Source: JALYYC01 sp039922495
Lineage (GTDB): Bacteria > Chloroflexota > Dormibacteria > CF-121
Assembly (NCBI GenBank): GCA_039922495.1
Contig: JBDTEO010000033.1
Span: 1-48,321, forward strand
Direction: 5' to 3'
DNA: 48,321 bases
Shown here: in pieces, positions 1-7,183 of the stretch
How the letters are laid out: each line of letters starts with the position of its first letter
Position numbering within the stretch: position 1 is the stretch's first letter
Notes under the pieces: model-generated
Told to the model about the DNA's origin: nothing
Database searches by the model: none
The model's input: the letters and a program-made list of their open reading frames with translations, nothing else
Position numbers and translations under genes: made by a program

Positions 1-185
1 GCAGCCTGACCGTCTGGTCGATGGACCCGTCGCCGTGGTGGCCGCCGTACGACCTGCTGCCCGAGGCGGTGGCGGTGATTCTTCTCGCTGCCGGAATTGG
101 CGGTGTTCTTGTCTGGCGGCGGCGCAAGGCTCCCCGTCCAGTCAGCCCGGCAAGCGCCCGCACCGATACCTCTTCGATGAGTTGA
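1..185 (+). CDS. C-terminal end of a membrane-anchored protein (partial)
   Basis: The reading frame is open from the window edge to a TGA at 183-185. It gives about 60 residues with a tryptophan/proline-rich stretch (SPWWPPYDLLP), then one hydrophobic segment (AVAVILLAAGIGGVLVW) followed at once by a basic RRRK stop-transfer and a short serine/threonine-rich tail. This is the layout of a C-terminally anchored exported protein with a short cytoplasmic tail. The start and any catalytic domain lie outside the window, so no function can be given. The composition agrees with the secreted genes that follow. Confidence 0.55.
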   Translation, partial: SLTVWSMDPSPWWPPYDLLPEAVAVILLAAGIGGVLVWRRRKAPRPVSPASARTDTSSMS

Positions 186-238
186 AATGCGACGCGAATA
201 AGCTAGCCACTCAAACAGATCGACCCCACGTTCGACCG

Positions 239-355
239 TCAGGGAAGCGGAATCATCACCGGCTTATAGAGGATGCCTGGCGTGTCGGGAACGATCGACG
301 GCAACCAGGCGTAGTCCAGACGCTGATTGACCGGCCCCATAACCCAGAAGCGCAT
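239..355 (-). pseudogene. C-terminal gene remnant or 38-residue small ORF
   Basis: A minus-strand frame starting at ATG 355 (GTG two codons earlier) encodes a protein-like peptide (MRFWVMGPVNQRLDYAWLP...) ending PVMIPLP and TGA at 239-241. The frame stays open upstream into the end of the next gene, and no Shine-Dalgarno sequence precedes the ATG. I read it as the C-terminus of a longer protein whose 5' part is gone, though a genuine small protein cannot be excluded. No family is recognised. It faces the partial gene at 1-185. Confidence 0.3.
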
Positions 356-459
356 ACGCACCGGCCCGGCGCGCTGGCCGGGGCCGAGGGCCTTTGGCCG
401 GCCGTTAGGTTGGAGCCGCGCCGAACCGGCTTGGCACGGCTCCGTCAGGAATCGAGGGG

Positions 460-1023
460 CTAATTGTACGTGTCCGTCGCCAAGTTGAAGTGGTAAACTC
501 GCCCACTTTGAGTCTTCAGATCGAGTACGGCCCCATTGACTGCGATGATTGTCAGGGAACTATCCGCGTTCGGTGCGGTGAAAATGCCCAAATGGGCGGT
601 TAGAAAACTATAGCCATCAGATGTTGGAGCCGACGAGTCCACGTACAGTGCAGGAGCGCCTGGCGACCCGTCTGGTTGCCCTTTCGAACCTGCATAGACG
701 TCCCACCATGTGTTACTTGAGTTGCCGCTTGGCCCGTGCCACTGGTTATTCACAGCAAACTGAGATGACGGGACCGGTCCTTGCTGGACATCCTGAATTC
801 CGGCCACGCGCGTGGCCTTGGAGGATACCGGGGCCGGTTGCTGCTCGGACTTTTGCTTAGCTGCAAGCGAGGCGGGCACGTTTGCGTTTCGTTGCTCCGC
901 CCGCTGAGCGAAAAGCTGTTTCGGGTTAAGGCCTCCGGCCAAGCTTGCGACTGTCCCCGCGGCTACGGCCAGAACCAGTAAGGTGCCTACAATGGCCCCC
1001 ACGAGCGAGAGTTTGGACTTCAT
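460..1023 (-). CDS. hypothetical exported protein, 187 aa
   Basis: The start is well supported: the ATG is preceded by AGGAGG about five bases upstream on the minus strand. Residues 7-30 form a hydrophobic signal or anchor segment (LVGAIVGTLLVLAVAAGTVA). A low-complexity Q/A/P/S linker follows to about residue 75, then a compact globular C-terminal half rich in W, N, G and S. There are no cysteines. The second half may be a beta-rich extracellular domain, but I recognise no family. It lies 53 bases downstream of the secreted protein at 1076-2038 on the same strand, so the two may be co-transcribed. Confidence 0.6.
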   Translation of the reverse strand: MKSKLSLVGAIVGTLLVLAVAAGTVASLAGGLNPKQLFAQRAEQRNANVPASLAAKQKSEQQPAPVSSKATRVAGIQDVQQGPVPSSQFAVNNQWHGPSGNSSNTWWDVYAGSKGQPDGSPGAPALYVDSSAPTSDGYSFLTAHLGIFTAPNADSSLTIIAVNGAVLDLKTQSGRVYHFNLATDTYN

Positions 1024-1075
1024 TGTTTCCTCCTAGCAGGTGTAACGTGGAACCGAAAAAAAGGTTTCACGACCC

Positions 1076-2038
1076 TTAAGACGCGATGTGGATTTCGCAG
1101 GAGTAGACCATTCCAGGGTTATCCCCAGCCGCATTCATGTCACTCCAGAAGGTCGTCCAGGCGCCAGACGGAGTCAGACTGTTGCCGTCCAAAAAGTGGT
1201 CGTCCAGCGGGCCTTGAAACCAAATTGCGCCACCTCGATAGTTCTTGGCGTAAGTAGAAATCCAGGTCCATTGAGAGGCGTTTACCGAGTAATAGATTTC
1301 GGGTAGGCCATAGGCGGCGGACGCGCCCCAGCTCACGTAATACTCCCCGTACTGGCTCCAACCGTTGTTGCAGCCACCGTAGCCAGTCGAGGGACAGCCG
1401 TCCGCCGAACCGTAATCAACGTAGAGGCTCGACCCATTACTGGAGTAACCATTGGCCCAGTTCTCAGCGTTGGTCTGGCTGGACGTTCCGCCCCAGCTCG
1501 GCTCTATATCGTTGGCGCCCCAAATGTTCTCCTGACCGTAGTATTCGTAACCGTTACTGGTTAGCCAGTTCTTTATGGTGACGGCGACGTTCGCCCAGCC
1601 GCTGCCCAACGTCGTGCTTTCGTAACCGGTTGAGTTGTTGGTGCCGACCGCCAATCTCAAGACGGTTGTGGTGTCTGAACCTGTGCCGGCCCAATAGCCA
1701 ACGGCAAATTGCTCAGCCATGTTCTCGACCTGGGCATACGTAACCAACGTACTGCCGCCAGTTAACTCAGTGTGGGCATTGTCGGACCACTGGACGCCGA
1801 AATCGAGCACGACCTCGCTGCTCTGATTATTGTTCTTGTCCGAAACTCCCTGGTTGTAACCAAGGTTGTAGAGCGTTTGTGCGTTTGTGGTTCGTACATA
1901 GAAGCTCCACGCCAGGGCGGGCTGGGTCTGAACTGCGAAGGCCGGCGTGCTGCCATGAGCCAGAGCCCCTGCAGCAACGATTACTGCGTACCCCACATAT
2001 CGCAATGACTGGAGCCTACGGATGATCGCTGGACTCAT
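1076..2038 (-). CDS. secreted protein, possible GH25-like barrel, 320 aa
   Basis: An N-terminal signal peptide is clear: basic residues 7-13, a hydrophobic core and an A-F-A cleavage site near residue 35. GGAG lies about six bases before the ATG. The mature part is rich in N, S, G, Y and W, as in extracellular bacterial proteins. It has the alternation of strand segments ending in acidic residues (VVLDFG, ENIWGANDIEPSW, SLYVDYG, LPEIYYSVNASQW) that suggests a TIM-barrel glycosidase-like fold. The segment IYYSVNASQW resembles IYSTRYQW in the secreted protein at 18522-19274, so the two may be distant relatives. The catalytic residues are not certain, and the enzymatic role is inference. Confidence 0.6.
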   Translation of the reverse strand: MSPAIIRRLQSLRYVGYAVIVAAGALAHGSTPAFAVQTQPALAWSFYVRTTNAQTLYNLGYNQGVSDKNNNQSSEVVLDFGVQWSDNAHTELTGGSTLVTYAQVENMAEQFAVGYWAGTGSDTTTVLRLAVGTNNSTGYESTTLGSGWANVAVTIKNWLTSNGYEYYGQENIWGANDIEPSWGGTSSQTNAENWANGYSSNGSSLYVDYGSADGCPSTGYGGCNNGWSQYGEYYVSWGASAAYGLPEIYYSVNASQWTWISTYAKNYRGGAIWFQGPLDDHFLDGNSLTPSGAWTTFWSDMNAAGDNPGMVYSCEIHIAS

Positions 2039-2632
2039 ACTTGCTCCTCATCCAACCCAAAGGGGTGGAACCGTAGCAGATATGCGGCTGTGCTGATTTG
2101 CCCCCACGCACAGAGCCCCCTCTGATAGCCCTTGTCACGAGCGTGCCCCCTACCGCTCTAAAAGTCAATCTCCGAACAGGAGTTCGTGACCAGGACGGTT
2201 GGAACTTTGGTCGGGTTCGTGGCCGAGCCGCCGCATTACCCAGTGTGCGTGAGCGTAGCAACCGGACGGGGTTGGCCTATAAAGGCCTTTATGGTCGCTA
2301 GCGTCGCTGCGCGTTCTCAACGCGAGCCTGGACGGCGTGATCGCGGCGGTAGGGTGCGAACCTAGTAGCAGTCTCAGGACTGGTCCCGAAGCTAGGGACG
2401 CGCCTAGTCACGAGACCCCCAACAGTCGGTGGAGAGGTCTGTGCCCGAGCTAACGGAGCCGCCAGATCCCGGGCCCGTGGTGGCACTTGCAAGGGGTAAG
2501 CGTATGACAGATATCCGCGACTCCAGGCAAATGTCCGCCTCAAGGACTTACAGTTGGTTGCGAACGGATCAGTCTTCTTGGCGCGTTGGCGCTTGGGAGG
2601 GCAAGTTGGCGGGCGAGCGGGGGCACGAATAG
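2039..2632. other. 594-base stretch without a supportable gene
   Basis: No intact gene is convincing here. A small inverted repeat (GGCCT-ATAA-AGGCC) lies at 2274-2287. Short protein-like open segments occur on the plus strand in alternating frames. One runs from about 2353 (GANLVAVSGLVPKLGTR), and one from about 2494 contains RYPRLQANVRLKDLQLV. They may be remains of a decayed gene continuing into the frameshifted gene downstream, but they are too short to assign. Confidence 0.35.
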
Positions 2633-3355
2633 GTCAAGCCATCCGAGGAGGCTGCTCCTGCCGCGCGTTCAGCAGATTCCATTCAGATATCAATTCCGTT
2701 CGGCGCCCACGCGCGGGAGCGTCTTGAGCAGGCGTTGGTTCCCGGAAAGACCTTGATGACATTGCGCGTCTTCTGGCTAAGACTGGGGCAATAGAGCTTG
2801 TAGCGCTGGCTACCGGCGAGGCCGTCTTTCAGGGCATGGCTGAGCTGCGCTCCTACCGTATCTATTCCTTGCTCAAGCAGGGTCTGCCGCGCCGGGATAC
2901 GGAGTCCTCCTCGCGTCGATCTTCAAGCTGCCTATCGGTCAAGCCCGGAGACTCGTAAACTCGGCGACTGCCCGGTATGCCGTCGAACTGGGCGGTATCA
3001 CTCAGACCACCGAGGAAGCGCTTCGAGGGGCCGGGTGAAGCGCTGAGCCGCAAGGTTGGCTTGTCACCTTTCGTCGGAACTCGTCCGAGAGAGGCTCGCA
3101 GCGACACTCAGCTCGATGGACCTTCCAGGTCCAGAGCGAGTCCGGAGGGGCGCTACCTGGCGTTATCCCGTCGAAACTTTCAACGCGCTGGGTGATGCGT
3201 TTGACTTGCCTCCGAGAGGGCCCGATTCAGCAGAGCCAACCGGAGCCGTTCAGTCTGCCGCCGCCGCACCAGCTCCGGGCCGAGAAAAGGCTGCCCCGGG
3301 ACGGAAGCCCCGAGCTAAGCGATGTCGCATTTCTTCGCTGCATCATCCGCGTTAG
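2633..3355 (+). pseudogene. frameshifted gene of unknown family
   Basis: Protein-like sequence runs through successive frames. About 2633-2748 reads PSEEAAPAARSADSIQIS and FGAHARERLEQALVPGK. About 2749-2880 reads DLDDIARLLAKTGAIELVA and AELRSYRIYSLLKQ. About 2883-3035 reads GYGVLLASIFKLPIGQARRL and ATARYAVELGGITQTTEEA. About 3047-3355 reads SSELVRERLAATLSSMDLP and ends in an Ala/Pro/Lys-rich tail. The first two junctions are each repaired by adding one base to a homopolymer (AAA in GGAAAGAC; GGG in CAGGGTCT). The last junction needs another indel, or it separates two genes. The tail could also be a separate short ORF starting at TTG 3056. I recognise no family. This is either a decaying gene or an assembly artefact. 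Confidence 0.4.
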
Positions 3356-3761
3356 AGCTCGACAAGCAGATCTCAGACGTCTTCGGACTCCTAGCCGTGC
3401 TGCTTGTGTTCGTAACCGGCTACTTTTCGGCGCTCCTGCCGCAAGCAGAGACCTAATTTCGCTGGTGCGACCCAATGAGGAGGCTCAGCGACTGGCCTTG
3501 AGCACGAGGCTCGCCACCTTTCGAAAGCTCGCCTGCGGACTCGAAGGATCGGTTCTGCTCGTCCTAGCCTTGCTATTCTCGGTGTCCCGTCAGGCGATAA
3601 CCAGCTGGCCCTTAAGCGCTGGGTTTCCATGGGTCCTCTCAGACACGTTTCCGACTGCGCGCGCTGGTCTCCTACTGGTCGACCCACTTCTCGCCGCGCC
3701 TTTTCTCGCGACGATTTGGCTTATCCGCTCATTATCGAGGCGGATCAGGCAGCTCCGTTAA
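3322..3761 (+). pseudogene. frameshifted small membrane protein gene
   Basis: ATG 3322 opens a 44-residue frame (MSHFFAASSALELDKQ...) with a hydrophobic helix (FGLLAVLLVFVTGYF), ending at TAA 3454-3456. An overlapping frame continues to TAA at 3759-3761 with a charged amphipathic segment (PNEEAQRLALSTRLATFRK), then two membrane segments (SVLLVLALLFSVS; APFLATIWLIRSL) and a basic end (SRRIRQLR). Adding one T to the T-run at 3424-3427 joins them into one protein of about 146 residues with three membrane segments. The start overlaps the end of the upstream broken gene by 34 bases. Function is unknown. A programmed frameshift is possible but there is no classical slippery heptamer. Confidence 0.45.
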
Positions 3762-4158
3762 TGGTGGCTAGCAGGGATCGGCCGTCGTCTGCTGGTAGAC
3801 CGGGACCGTCGGCCTACCGCGCTTGGCGGCCTCCACCGATCAGCCGCCCGTCGCCAACCTGACCGAGTAGAGCTAGACCGTCAGGCAGGTCTGCTTGGGC
3901 TGCGGGCCGGGCCGACGGAGCCCAGGGTCGCGTTGGAGTGGGCCAGCATCTCCTTGTAGGCCTCGGCGCCGGCCGTCTGCGAGGCGGCCCCAAAACGCTG
4001 CCTGATGCTGAACGAGGCTTTATGGATGCCACACATCGTTAGCGTATCTACAAAAGCAAGGTCATCAAGGGCGAGGGTTGAGCGTCTGCCTCCCGGGTTG
4101 TTGTCAAAATTGTTGTCAGCCAGCGCATCGCCAGGACAGGATATAGTCCGGAAGACGG
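3762..4158. other. 397-base stretch with no convincing gene
   Basis: The stretch lies between the broken membrane gene and the hairpin next to the tRNA. A minus-strand open frame of 101 codons (3881-4186) runs through it, but it begins inside the tRNA 3' end and its product matches nothing I know, so I do not call it. A near-repeat TTGTTGTCA is present twice around 4099-4119. Confidence 0.35.
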
Positions 4159-4174
4159 ATTCCGTATTCGGAAT
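4159..4174 (-). terminator. inverted repeat immediately 3' of tRNA-Lys
   Basis: ATTCCG-TATT-CGGAAT is a perfect 6-bp stem with a 4-base loop. It abuts the encoded CCA end of the tRNA with no gap. It could act in tRNA 3' processing or as a weak terminator. No T-run follows, so the terminator reading is tentative. Confidence 0.35.
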
Positions 4175-4250
4175 TGGTGCCCGCACCAGGATTCGAACCC
4201 GGGACCAACTGATTAAGAGTCAGCTGCTCTACCAACTGAGCTATACGGGC
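4175..4250 (-). tRNA. tRNA-Lys (anticodon CTT)
   Basis: On the minus strand a complete cloverleaf can be folded. The acceptor GCCCGTA pairs with TGCGGGC (one T-G pair), the D-arm contains AGCTCAGTTGGTAGAGC, the anticodon arm is GCTGA-CTCTTAA-TCAGT with anticodon CTT, and the T-arm is CCGGG-TTCGAAT-CCTGG. The discriminator is A and the CCA tail is encoded (4175-4177). The 3' end points towards the decayed accessory region at 1-4158, which is the usual side for integration of mobile elements. Confidence 0.97.
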
Positions 4251-4322
4251 GCTCGGCTATTCTATCCAGCCGTTCTCACGCCACGCTCACTCAGACCCCC
4301 CCTCGATCACCCCCTCGCGATA

Positions 4323-4610
4323 TCAGCCGGCGCGACGTTCCTCGCGCGCTTCCAGTACCTGTTCTTTTGAACTCTCCGGGTTGACCATCACGACTTCGAA
4401 GAGTTCCTCGAAGTTGACGTTGAAAAATTTCATCAGCGCCTGACGAAGCTTCGGGCCGGGCCGTCGAGCCCCCGACTCCAGCGCCGGAATATAGTTCTGG
4501 CTGATGCCGAGGTTACGAGCCAGCTCGCGCTGCGTCAGCCCCTTCTTTTCGCGCATCCCACGCAGCCCGGTCGCCCGGACCTCGACATTGACGCCGCCGC
4601 CGCTTTCCAT
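4323..4610 (-). CDS. XRE-family helix-turn-helix regulator, about 95 aa
   Basis: A Cro/C1-type HTH spans about residues 15-70: the recognisable core is LTQRELARNLGISQNYI followed by ALESGARRPGPKLRQAL. A short acidic then basic tail (EQVLEAREERRAG) completes it. Full repressor enzymatic or ligand domains are absent. Three in-frame ATGs exist at 4622, 4619 and 4610. I chose 4610 because a TTGACA/GATGAT promoter overlaps the first two and would place the transcript start at about 4610, giving a leaderless mRNA. The gene is divergent from folB, only 39 bases away, so it may control itself and the folate operon. That role is inference. Confidence 0.8.
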   Translation of the reverse strand: MESGGGVNVEVRATGLRGMREKKGLTQRELARNLGISQNYIPALESGARRPGPKLRQALMKFFNVNFEELFEVVMVNPESSKEQVLEAREERRAG

Positions 4611-4617
4611 ACCCGGC

Positions 4618-4646
4618 ATCATCACACGGTAAAGTGTATTTGTCAA
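4618..4646 (-). promoter_or_regulatory. promoter of the XRE gene in the folB divergent region
   Basis: On the minus strand a perfect -35 TTGACA (4646-4641) is followed after 17 bases by GATGAT (4623-4618), a four-of-six match to the -10 consensus. The predicted start site coincides with ATG 4610. The same 39-base gap must hold the folB promoter on the other strand. folB has no Shine-Dalgarno sequence before its ATG, so leaderless transcription in both directions is likely. Confidence 0.5.
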
Positions 4647-4649
4647 GAC

Positions 4650-5039
4650 ATGCCTACAAAACCGTCTAACAAAGCCGGAAACCCGAGTGGGCGGCTCATC
4701 CTGGAGGGGCTGGAGGGCTTCGCCTACCATGGCAACAACCCGGCGGAAACCAAACTGGGCCAGACCTTCGTCGTCGACCTCGAGGTCATGACCGATACCC
4801 GTCGGGCCGCTTCCACGGACCGGATCGAGGATACGGTCAACTACCCGACGCTGGAGAAGATCGCCCGCCGCATCCTCGAGGGCCCGCCGCGGCACCTGCT
4901 GGAGACCGTTGCCGAAGAGATCGCCGACGCAATCCTGAAGGAAGAAGGCGTCTTCGAGGTCACGGTCCGCGTGACCAAGCGCCCGCCGATTGCGCACCTA
5001 GACGGCTTTACGGTCGAGATCACCAGGCCGGCTGACTAG
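4650..5039 (+). CDS. folB: dihydroneopterin aldolase FolB
   Basis: FolB splits 7,8-dihydroneopterin to 6-hydroxymethyl-dihydropterin and glycolaldehyde in folate synthesis. The 129-residue product has the family landmarks. They are LEGLEGFAYHG near residue 20 (the usual GxxGYHG pterin-site strand), E-T-K-L-G-Q-T-F-V-V-D-L, the D-T-V-N-Y segment, and the C-terminal LLETVAEEIADAIL helix with the catalytic-site glutamate, followed by VTVRVTKRP. Length is normal for the family with about 15 extra residues at the N-terminus. It starts the folB-folD-folC-LLM operon, nine bases before folD. No SD is visible, consistent with a leaderless first gene. Confidence 0.93.
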   Translation: MPTKPSNKAGNPSGRLILEGLEGFAYHGNNPAETKLGQTFVVDLEVMTDTRRAASTDRIEDTVNYPTLEKIARRILEGPPRHLLETVAEEIADAILKEEGVFEVTVRVTKRPPIAHLDGFTVEITRPAD

Positions 5040-5048
5040 ACTGCACCC

Positions 5049-5903
5049 GTGCCTGCCCGCCTGATCGACGGCCGCGCCCACGCACGCGCCATCCGCGCTG
5101 AGCTCAAAACTGCGGTCGAGACACACCGCAACCAGCGGCCGCCCGGGATCACCGTCATCCAGGTCGGCGACGACCCCGCCTCCACGGTCTACGTCCGCGG
5201 CAAGCACAAGGCCGCCGAGGAAGCCGGCTTCACCTCGGCGATCGAGCATCTCCATGACGTGACCCAGGCCGACCTTCACGCGCTGATCGACCGGCTGGCC
5301 GCCGATCCAGCGGTCGACGGGATCCTGGTGCAGATGCCGCTGCCGAAGCCGCTCAATGCCGACCAGGCGCTGGAGCGGATCCCGCCCCATAAAGATGTCG
5401 ACGGCTTGCATCCTTACAATGCGGGCCGGCTGGCCCAGGGCAATCCCACCTTCGTCCCTGCCACGCCGCTCGGCGTCCTCGAGCTGCTCCGCCGAGAGGG
5501 CATCGATCCCACCGGCAAGCGCGCCGTGGTCGTCGGCCGCTCCCGCCTGGTTGGCCGCCCGATGGCGCTGCTGCTGCTGCAAAACCATGCCACCGTGACC
5601 ATCGCCCACTCGCAATCCACGGATCTACGCGCCATCACCAGGTCGGCCGACATCCTGGTGGCGGCCACCGGCAAGAACAACCTGATCACCGCCGACCACG
5701 TCAAACCGGGCGCCGTGGTCATCGACGTCGGGATCACGCGCGACCCGGTGACCAGCAAGTTGTCCGGCGATGTCGACCGTGCCAGTGTCGAGCCGATCGC
5801 GTCGGCGCTGACCCCGGTGCCGGGCGGCGTCGGCCCGATGACGATCGCGATGCTGCTCGTCAATACCTATCGCGCCTACCGCCAGCACCTCGGCGCCCCG
5901 TGA
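5049..5903 (+). CDS. folD: bifunctional methylene-THF dehydrogenase/cyclohydrolase FolD
   Basis: FolD interconverts 5,10-methylene-THF, methenyl-THF and 10-formyl-THF with NADP. The 284-residue product has the YVxxKxK signature (Tyr48, catalytic Lys52, Lys54), the V-D-G-I-L-V-Q-M-P-L-P segment, K-D-V-D-G-L-H-P, the dinucleotide-binding GRSRLVGRP and the C-terminal PGGVGPMT motif, all in order. The start is GTG, supported by the N-terminal alignment of the family (RLIDGRAHA). The common CPTP motif is A-T-P here, a modest variant. Its end overlaps the folC start in GTGA, indicating translational coupling. Confidence 0.96.
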   Translation: MPARLIDGRAHARAIRAELKTAVETHRNQRPPGITVIQVGDDPASTVYVRGKHKAAEEAGFTSAIEHLHDVTQADLHALIDRLAADPAVDGILVQMPLPKPLNADQALERIPPHKDVDGLHPYNAGRLAQGNPTFVPATPLGVLELLRREGIDPTGKRAVVVGRSRLVGRPMALLLLQNHATVTIAHSQSTDLRAITRSADILVAATGKNNLITADHVKPGAVVIDVGITRDPVTSKLSGDVDRASVEPIASALTPVPGGVGPMTIAMLLVNTYRAYRQHLGAP

Positions 5904-7183
5904 CGTACGAGGAATCGCTCGCCTACCTGAGCTCGCTCGGGCGCTTCGGCATCAAGCTCGGGCTCGATCGCACCCTGGCGCTGCTTGCCGAGGTCGGCAA
6001 TCCGCAGGACCTTTTTCAGGGCGTGCTGGTCGGCGGCACCAACGGCAAGGGTTCGGTCTGCGCCATGCTCGCCGCCATCCTGCAGGAGGCCGGCTACCGC
6101 GTGGGCTTCATGCCCAAGCCTCATCTCGTCAGCTACACCGAGCGCATCCAGCTCAACCAGCGGCCGATCGCCGAAGCCGACTTCGCCGCGCTGCTGACCT
6201 CGCTGCAGCCGGCGATCGATCGGGTGGCCCGGAAGCTCGGGCCTCCGACCGAATTCGAGATCCTGACCACGGCGTCGCTCTATTCCTTTGCCCGGGCCGG
6301 CATCGACCTCCTGGTCTGCGAGGTGGGACTCGGCGGCCGCCTGGATTCGACCAACGTGCTCGAGCTCGGTGTCGAGGTGATCACCAACATCGCGCTCGAC
6401 CACACCCAGTACCTGGGCACGACCCTCGAGGCGATCGCGGGCGAGAAGGCGGGCATCCTCAAGCCCGATAGCCTCGCCATCACGGGGGCGCAACCACCGG
6501 GGCTGGCGGTGATCGAGACGGCCGCCGCGAAGCTCGGGATCCCCTTGCAGCGGCTCGGCCACGAGATCACGCTGGAGGCGACTGACCGGGGATGGGCCGG
6601 CGTCGTGGCGACCATCACGACGCCGGGCGGAAGCTACAAGGATCTCCGGATTCCACTGCTCGGCATCTACCAGGCCGACAATGCCGCGCTGGCGGTGGCG
6701 GCCGTCGATGCGCTGCGGGCCCGCGGCTGGGAGATCTCCAACGGCGAGCTCCGCAACGGCCTGGCGCACGCGCGCTGGCCCGGCCGTCTCGAGATCATTG
6801 ATCGAAACCCAATTGTGCTGGTCGATGGCGCCCACAATCCGGCCGGGCTGGAGCGCTCGCTGGCGACGGTCCAGGGCCTGGCGAAGGACAAGCCGCTCGT
6901 CATCGTCTTCGGGGCGATGAAAGATAAGGACCTGCCGGCCATGCTCTCGCTCCTCCGAGCTACCAAGGCGCCGGTGATCTTTTCCCACATCAACTGGCAT
7001 CGGGCCGCCGCGCCGGATGACCTGGCTGCGCAGTTCGGATCGGGGGCGCAGACGGCGCCGTCCGTCGGCGAGGCCGTGGCGTGGGCTCGCAAGCAGGCCG
7101 GCCGCGATGGCATCGTGCTGGTGTGCGGCTCGCTCTACCTGGTCGGCGAAGCGATCGAGGCGGGACATAAAGTGACGGCATGA
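5900..7183 (+). CDS. folC: folylpolyglutamate / dihydrofolate synthase FolC
   Basis: FolC is the ATP-dependent ligase that adds glutamate to dihydropteroate and to tetrahydrofolate. The 427-residue protein belongs to the Mur ligase superfamily. The P-loop GGTNGKGSV lies at about residues 45-53, followed by the ligase signature segment DLLVCEVGLGGRLDSTN, an I-A-L-D-H-T-Q-Y-L-G stretch, and the C-terminal domain motif WPGRLE...VDGAHNPAG. The start is GTG overlapping the folD stop (GTGA), and the end overlaps the next start in ATGA, so the gene sits in a tightly coupled operon. Confidence 0.95.
   Translation: MTYEESLAYLSSLGRFGIKLGLDRTLALLAEVGNPQDLFQGVLVGGTNGKGSVCAMLAAILQEAGYRVGFMPKPHLVSYTERIQLNQRPIAEADFAALLTSLQPAIDRVARKLGPPTEFEILTTASLYSFARAGIDLLVCEVGLGGRLDSTNVLELGVEVITNIALDHTQYLGTTLEAIAGEKAGILKPDSLAITGAQPPGLAVIETAAAKLGIPLQRLGHEITLEATDRGWAGVVATITTPGGSYKDLRIPLLGIYQADNAALAVAAVDALRARGWEISNGELRNGLAHARWPGRLEIIDRNPIVLVDGAHNPAGLERSLATVQGLAKDKPLVIVFGAMKDKDLPAMLSLLRATKAPVIFSHINWHRAAAPDDLAAQFGSGAQTAPSVGEAVAWARKQAGRDGIVLVCGSLYLVGEAIEAGHKVTA

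Noticed and set aside
3322..3761. Programmed ribosomal frameshifting
   Set aside because: There is no X-XXY-YYZ slippery site or clear downstream structure; a homopolymer indel is simpler.
3881..4186. 101-codon minus-strand frame next to tRNA-Lys, considered as an integrase or transposase end
   Set aside because: It starts inside the tRNA 3' end and shows none of the R-H-R-Y or DDE signatures.
5876..7168. 430-codon minus-strand open frame antisense to folC
   Set aside because: It mirrors folC; the product is rich in D, R, G and E, typical of a shadow frame in high-GC DNA, while the plus-strand product has all FolC motifs.
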